The position numbers and the translations under genes are program-made. From the NCBI RefSeq assembly GCF_024808875.1, contig NZ_JANUCT010000024.1:1-35968 (forward strand): a stretch of 35,968 nt of DNA, written 5' to 3'. The notes below the pieces were generated by a model. The model did not search any database and had not been told where the DNA came from. It saw only the letters and a list, made by a program, of their open reading frames with translations. The stretch comes from Methylohalomonas lacus (GTDB lineage Bacteria; Pseudomonadota; Gammaproteobacteria; Methylohalomonadales; Methylohalomonadaceae). Positions 32,197 to 35,968 of the stretch are shown here, one piece after another (within the stretch, counting starts at the first letter, position 1; every line of letters begins with the position of its first letter).

Positions 32197-34539
32197 ATGA
32201 GCAAATCACTCGTTATCGTCGAATCGCCGGCGAAAGCGAAAACCTTGAGTCGCTACCTGGGCAAGGATTACGAAATCCTGGCTTCCTACGGGCACGTGCG
32301 CGATCTGCTGCCGAAAAGCGGTGCCGTGGATACCGAGCATCAGTTCGAGATGAAATACCAGGTCATCGACAAGAACAAGAAGCATGTCGATGCCATCGTC
32401 AAGGCGCTGAAAAAGGCCGACGACCTGTATCTGGCCACAGACCCGGACCGGGAAGGTGAGGCCATATCCTGGCATCTGTACGAGTTGCTCAAGGAAAAAG
32501 GCGCAATCGATGACAAGAACGTCCACCGCGTGGTATTCCACGAGGTGACCAAGAGTGCCATCCAGGACGCCATCGCCCACCCGCGCAAGCTGTCCACGGA
32601 TCTGATCGATGCCCAGCAGGCACGTCGCGCGCTCGATTACCTGGTCGGTTTCAATCTGTCGCCGTTACTGTGGAAGAAGATCCGTCGTGGTCTGTCGGCC
32701 GGTCGGGTTCAGAGTCCGGCCCTGCGCATGATCTGCGAGCGCGAGGCCGAGATCGAGGCGTTCGTGCCACGCGAATACTGGACCATCGAGGCGGATCTCG
32801 AGCATGACGGCAACGCCTTCAATGCGAAATTGACGTACTACAACGACGAGAAGCTGAAGCAGTTCTCGATCGACAACACCGAGCAGGCCAACGCCGCCCG
32901 CGAGGCCCTGTTGCAGGCCGCGCAGGGCAGCGATAGCCGCAAGGCGCTGACGGTCGATAATGTTGAGAAGAAACAGCGCCGCCGTCAGCCGGCGCCGCCG
33001 TTCATTACCTCGACGCTGCAGCAGGAAGCCTCGCGCAAGCTCGGCTTCACCGCCCAGCGCACCATGCGTACCGCGCAGCAGTTGTACGAGGGCATTGATA
33101 CCGGTGATGGTGCCGTGGGTCTGATTTCTTACATGCGTACCGATTCGGTGAACCTGGCCGAAGAAGCGATCAACGAGTTGCGGACCTATATCAGCCACGA
33201 ATACGGCAAGGATAATCTTCCCGCGCAGCCGCGCGTGTTCAAGACCTCGGCGAAAAATGCCCAGGAAGCGCACGAAGCGATCCGGCCGACCTCGGTTGAG
33301 CGACTGCCGCAGCAGATCAAGAGTCATCTGACCGATGATCAGTTCAAGCTATACGATCTGATCTGGAAGCGGGCCGTTGCCTGCCAGATGAAGCACGCGA
33401 CGATCAACACGGTGGCCGTGGACATGAAGTGCGGCGACGGCAACGTCTTCCGCGCCAACGGTTCGACTATTGTTGATCCCGGCTTTATTGCCGTCTATCA
33501 GGAAGACGTCGACGACAAGAAACCGGAGAATGACGACAAGACGCTACCGCCGCTGGAGCAGGGCGACAAGCCAGCATTGAACGAGATCCGCGCCGAACAG
33601 CACTTCACCGAGCCGCCGCCGCGCTATTCGGAAGCCAGCCTGGTAAAGACCCTGGAAGAGTACGGCATCGGCCGGCCATCGACCTACGCCAGCATCATAT
33701 CCACGCTGTTGCAGCGCGAATACGTGGAGCTCGATCGCAAGCGCTTCATCCCGACCGACGTTGGTCGCATCGTCAACAAGTTTCTGACCGAGCACTTCAC
33801 CGACTACGTCGATTACGACTTTACCGCCAAGCTTGAGGACCAACTCGACTCGATCGCCCGTGGCGAGCAGGACTGGATCCCGGTTCTGGATCAGTTCTGG
33901 AAGAGCTTCGACAGCAAGGTCAAGGAAAAGGAAGAAAGCGTCAGCCGCAAGGAGGCCGTGGCGGCGCGCGAACTCGGTACCGATCCGAAGAGTGGTCGGC
34001 CGGTCACCGTGCGCATGGGCCGTTATGGGCCGTTTGTCCAGATCGGCGAGCGCGAGGACGAGGAGAAACCGAAGTTTGCCGGTCTCAAGCCCGGCCAGCG
34101 CATGGATACCATCACGCTCGACGAGGCCCTGCCGCTGTTCAAATTGCCGCGCCAACTCGGTGAAACCGCCGACGGTGACGAGGTCGAGGCCAACATCGGC
34201 CGCTTCGGCCCGTATGTACGCTTTGGCAAGAAATTTGTCTCGCTCAAGGGCGAGGATGATCCCTACACAGTGACGCTGGAACGCGCGCTCGAGCTCATCG
34301 AGGAAAAGAAACAGGCCGATCTGGAACGGCAGATCAAGGTTTTCGACGAAGCCGGCATTTCCATCCTCAAGGGCCGCTATGGCCCCTATGTCACCGATGG
34401 CAAGAAGAACGTGCGGGTGCCCAAGGACCGCGAGCCGGACAGCCTGACGCTGGAAGAGTGCCAGGAAATGATCGCCAATGCGCCCGAGAAGCGTGGTCGC
34501 GGCCGGGCAGCGAAGAAAAAGAAAAAAACCGCCAGCTAG
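32197..34539 (+). CDS. topA: DNA topoisomerase I (type IA)
   Basis: A 780-residue enzyme that relaxes negative supercoils. The TOPRIM domain has Glu9 in VIVESPAKAKT and the acidic triad D82-x-D84-x-E86 in TDPDREGE. The catalytic Tyr312 is in SYMRTDS. After the core come three short Topo_C-type repeats, GRYGPFVQIGE, GRFGPYVRFGK and GRYGPYVTDGK, and a Lys/Arg-rich tail (KRGRGRAAKKKKKTAS). There are no C-terminal Cys4 zinc fingers, unlike the 865-residue Escherichia coli enzyme; this shorter form occurs in several other bacterial groups. It is 62 bp after smg. Confidence 0.97.
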   Translation: MSKSLVIVESPAKAKTLSRYLGKDYEILASYGHVRDLLPKSGAVDTEHQFEMKYQVIDKNKKHVDAIVKALKKADDLYLATDPDREGEAISWHLYELLKEKGAIDDKNVHRVVFHEVTKSAIQDAIAHPRKLSTDLIDAQQARRALDYLVGFNLSPLLWKKIRRGLSAGRVQSPALRMICEREAEIEAFVPREYWTIEADLEHDGNAFNAKLTYYNDEKLKQFSIDNTEQANAAREALLQAAQGSDSRKALTVDNVEKKQRRRQPAPPFITSTLQQEASRKLGFTAQRTMRTAQQLYEGIDTGDGAVGLISYMRTDSVNLAEEAINELRTYISHEYGKDNLPAQPRVFKTSAKNAQEAHEAIRPTSVERLPQQIKSHLTDDQFKLYDLIWKRAVACQMKHATINTVAVDMKCGDGNVFRANGSTIVDPGFIAVYQEDVDDKKPENDDKTLPPLEQGDKPALNEIRAEQHFTEPPPRYSEASLVKTLEEYGIGRPSTYASIISTLLQREYVELDRKRFIPTDVGRIVNKFLTEHFTDYVDYDFTAKLEDQLDSIARGEQDWIPVLDQFWKSFDSKVKEKEESVSRKEAVAARELGTDPKSGRPVTVRMGRYGPFVQIGEREDEEKPKFAGLKPGQRMDTITLDEALPLFKLPRQLGETADGDEVEANIGRFGPYVRFGKKFVSLKGEDDPYTVTLERALELIEEKKQADLERQIKVFDEAGISILKGRYGPYVTDGKKNVRVPKDREPDSLTLEECQEMIANAPEKRGRGRAAKKKKKTAS

Positions 34540-34566
34540 CCGGCTGGTTCACGCCAAGGCCTGCGC

Positions 34567-35145
34567 TTGAGCGCCGCAAACTCAGTCCCCACCTGGAAAA
34601 CCGCTCCGGCGCTGCGGGCGCTGACCGCGCACGGCGTTATCGCCTATCCCACCGAGGCGGTCTATGGTCTCGGCTGCCTGCCGCAACGCGCGCCGGTACA
34701 GCGGCTGTTGCGGATAAAACGCCGCTCACCGCGCAAGGGATTGATTTTAATAGGGGCATATCCCGACCAGTTCCGTCGCTACATCGATTTTGCCGATGCC
34801 CGGGTCGACTGGATGCAGGTTTTTGCCAGTTGGCCGGGGGCGGTGACCTGGTTGTTGCCCACGCGCCCGGGTACGCCGGCCTGGCTGACCGGCGAGCACA
34901 CCAGTCTGGCGGTGCGGGTGAGCGACCACCCACTGGTACAGGCGCTGTGCGCGCGGTCCGGCGCCATCATCTCGACCAGTGCCAACCCGGCCGGCTGTGT
35001 CCCGGCGCGCGACCCGGCGCGGGTCCGCGCCTACTTCGGCGGGCAGCTGGATTATGTGCTCAATGGGCCGCTTGGCGGGCGCAGTCAGCCCAGCGAAATC
35101 CGTTACGGCCTGACGGGGGCCGTAATCCGGCCGGCGACCGGCTAG
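34567..35145 (+). CDS. tsaC: threonylcarbamoyl-AMP synthase TsaC (YrdC/Sua5)
   Basis: A 192-residue enzyme that makes threonylcarbamoyl-AMP from Thr, bicarbonate and ATP for the t6A37 modification of ANN-decoding tRNAs. YrdC features are clear: IAYPTEAVYGLGCLP, RIKRRSPRKGLILI, PGAVTWLLPT, LAVRVSDHPLV and IISTSANPAG. The start appears to be TTG 34567, preceded by AAGG at 34556-34559; no ATG or GTG is in a suitable place. The family core is complete. It sits between topA and a tRNA cluster that includes tRNA-Thr, a t6A substrate. Confidence 0.93.
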   Translation: MSAANSVPTWKTAPALRALTAHGVIAYPTEAVYGLGCLPQRAPVQRLLRIKRRSPRKGLILIGAYPDQFRRYIDFADARVDWMQVFASWPGAVTWLLPTRPGTPAWLTGEHTSLAVRVSDHPLVQALCARSGAIISTSANPAGCVPARDPARVRAYFGGQLDYVLNGPLGGRSQPSEIRYGLTGAVIRPATG

Positions 35146-35177
35146 CGAAAATAGTTGGAAAATAGTCTCGGGATTGA

Positions 35178-35206
35178 TTGACAGGCTGTTGTTATTTTTC
35201 GAAAAT
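35178..35206 (+). promoter_or_regulatory. promoter of the tRNA-tuf operon
   Basis: TTGACA at 35178-35183 is followed after exactly 17 bp by GAAAAT at 35201-35206 (four of six matches to TATAAT). A GC-rich GCACGGC discriminator-like segment follows, a feature of stringently controlled stable-RNA promoters. The start would be near 35212, about 10 nt before tRNA-Tyr. Confidence 0.55.
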
Positions 35207-35222
35207 GCACGGCTTACATTTT

Positions 35223-35307
35223 GGAGGGATACCCAAGCGGCCAACGGGGGCAGACTGTAAATCTGCTGGCATTGCCTTCGGAGGTTCGAATCCTCCTCCC
35301 TCCACCA
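35223..35307 (+). tRNA. tyrU: tRNA-Tyr (anticodon GTA)
   Basis: Complete class II tRNA with acceptor stem GGAGGGA/TCCCTCC, discriminator A304 and encoded CCA (35305-35307). The anticodon stem is GCAGA/TCTGC with loop CTGTAAA, placing GTA at 35257-35259. It has a long variable arm, as bacterial tRNA-Tyr does, and the T loop TTCGAAT. It is first in the cluster before tuf. Confidence 0.97.
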
Positions 35308-35397
35308 GATATTATTCCGGCGTTATCAACCGGATAGCTGACAGGGTGGTGTAGAGCGAGCCCCGCTGACGGGCGGCGTATGTGTGCAAGGTTTAAG

Positions 35398-35471
35398 GCG
35401 GGTGTAGCTCAATGGTAGAGCCTCGGCCTTCCAAGCCGATGACGTGGGTTCGATTCCCATCACCCGCTCCA
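35398..35471 (+). tRNA. glyT: tRNA-Gly (anticodon TCC)
   Basis: Complete tRNA with acceptor stem GCGGGTG/CACCCGC, discriminator T and encoded CCA (35469-35471). The anticodon loop is CTTCCAA, with TCC at 35430-35432, reading GGA/GGG codons. The position after tRNA-Tyr matches glyT in the Escherichia coli thrU-tyrU-glyT-thrT-tufB operon. Confidence 0.97.
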
Positions 35472-35681
35472 GAATAGTTTAGTCAACGTTTTGTAAACTG
35501 CCAGGGCTATTTTGCAGTACGCCCTAGAAATTGTGTACTGGATTGGCCAGGGCCGGAATTGGCAAGGATCGATACGCGCTGCCGCTGCTGGCGCGAACGT
35601 CAGGCCAGGTCGCCGGGCTGGAGTTTAGGCATTGGTTTCTAATGCGCCGGCACGGCGGACCGGTGAAACAGTTTGAACAGC

Positions 35682-35757
<76 letters not shown>

Positions 35758-35840
35758 GTTTGCAGATTAGGCAGACATTATTAAATAGTAATTTATTGCG
35801 TCAGTCTGGGCGCAGATTATTCAACCATACAGTGAGATAG

Positions 35841-35968
<128 letters not shown>

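Noticed and set aside
32197-34539. topA as a truncated gene because it lacks zinc fingers
   Set aside because: It ends with a complete set of Topo_C-type repeats and a basic tail, and the shorter form is known in other bacteria, so it is a natural variant and not a truncation.
35472-35681. A possible decayed tRNA in the long spacer
   Set aside because: I looked for a T-loop GTTCGA signature and a matching acceptor pair and found neither.

Overview
The window looks like chromosomal DNA of a gammaproteobacterium with moderately high GC, possibly near the Chromatiales/Ectothiorhodospiraceae; that placement is inferred from gene order and protein style only. The gammaproteobacterial signs are the run def-fmt-rsmB-DUF4390-ntrY-ntrX-trkA-trkH, the run LysM-dprA-smg-topA-tsaC, and tRNA-Tyr/Gly/Thr followed by tuf. 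Almost all of the DNA is coding. I see no prophage, insertion sequence or CRISPR array.

Region 1 (about 0.3-14.3 kb, + strand) is a nearly complete MSHA-type (mannose-sensitive haemagglutinin) type IV pilus locus. It holds inner-membrane alignment proteins (MshI, a PilN-like protein, MshJ, MshK), the secretin MshL, the ExeA-like ATPase MshM, MshN, the assembly ATPase MshE with an N-terminal c-di-GMP-binding type domain, the platform MshG and MshF. An unrecognised duplicated membrane protein comes next, then the major pilin MshA with its own leader and terminator, and the minor prepilins MshC, MshD, MshO and MshP. No mshQ, mshB, prepilin peptidase or retraction ATPase is present. MshN carries an AMIN-like domain between its membrane anchor and its TPRs. 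mshA and the start of mshC are clearly AT-richer than the rest.

Region 2 (14.4-16.2 kb) has trmL (-) diverging from a class 1B-type dihydroorotate dehydrogenase gene (+). A 303-bp non-coding stretch follows, with four REP-like hairpins.

Region 3 (16.2-29.05 kb, - strand) reads def, fmt, rsmB, DUF4390, ntrY, ntrX, trkA, trkH, a small methyltransferase, a TPR-methyltransferase and a small TPR protein. Spacing is tight, with several 4-bp overlaps, so it may be one long transcription unit from a good sigma70-type promoter upstream of def. The NtrX AAA+ domain has lost its Walker A glycine, Walker B acidic pair, GAFTGA loop and one arginine-finger position.

Region 4 (29.2-35.97 kb, + strand) holds a secreted LysM protein, dprA interrupted by one in-frame TAA, smg, topA without zinc-finger domains, tsaC (TTG start), then tRNA-Tyr(GTA), tRNA-Gly(TCC), tRNA-Thr(GGT) and the start of tuf, cut by the window end.

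The observations most worth a second look are the degenerate NtrX, the AMIN domain in MshN, the duplicated membrane protein beside the pilin, the REP cluster, the dprA nonsense codon and the methyltransferase/TPR trio.
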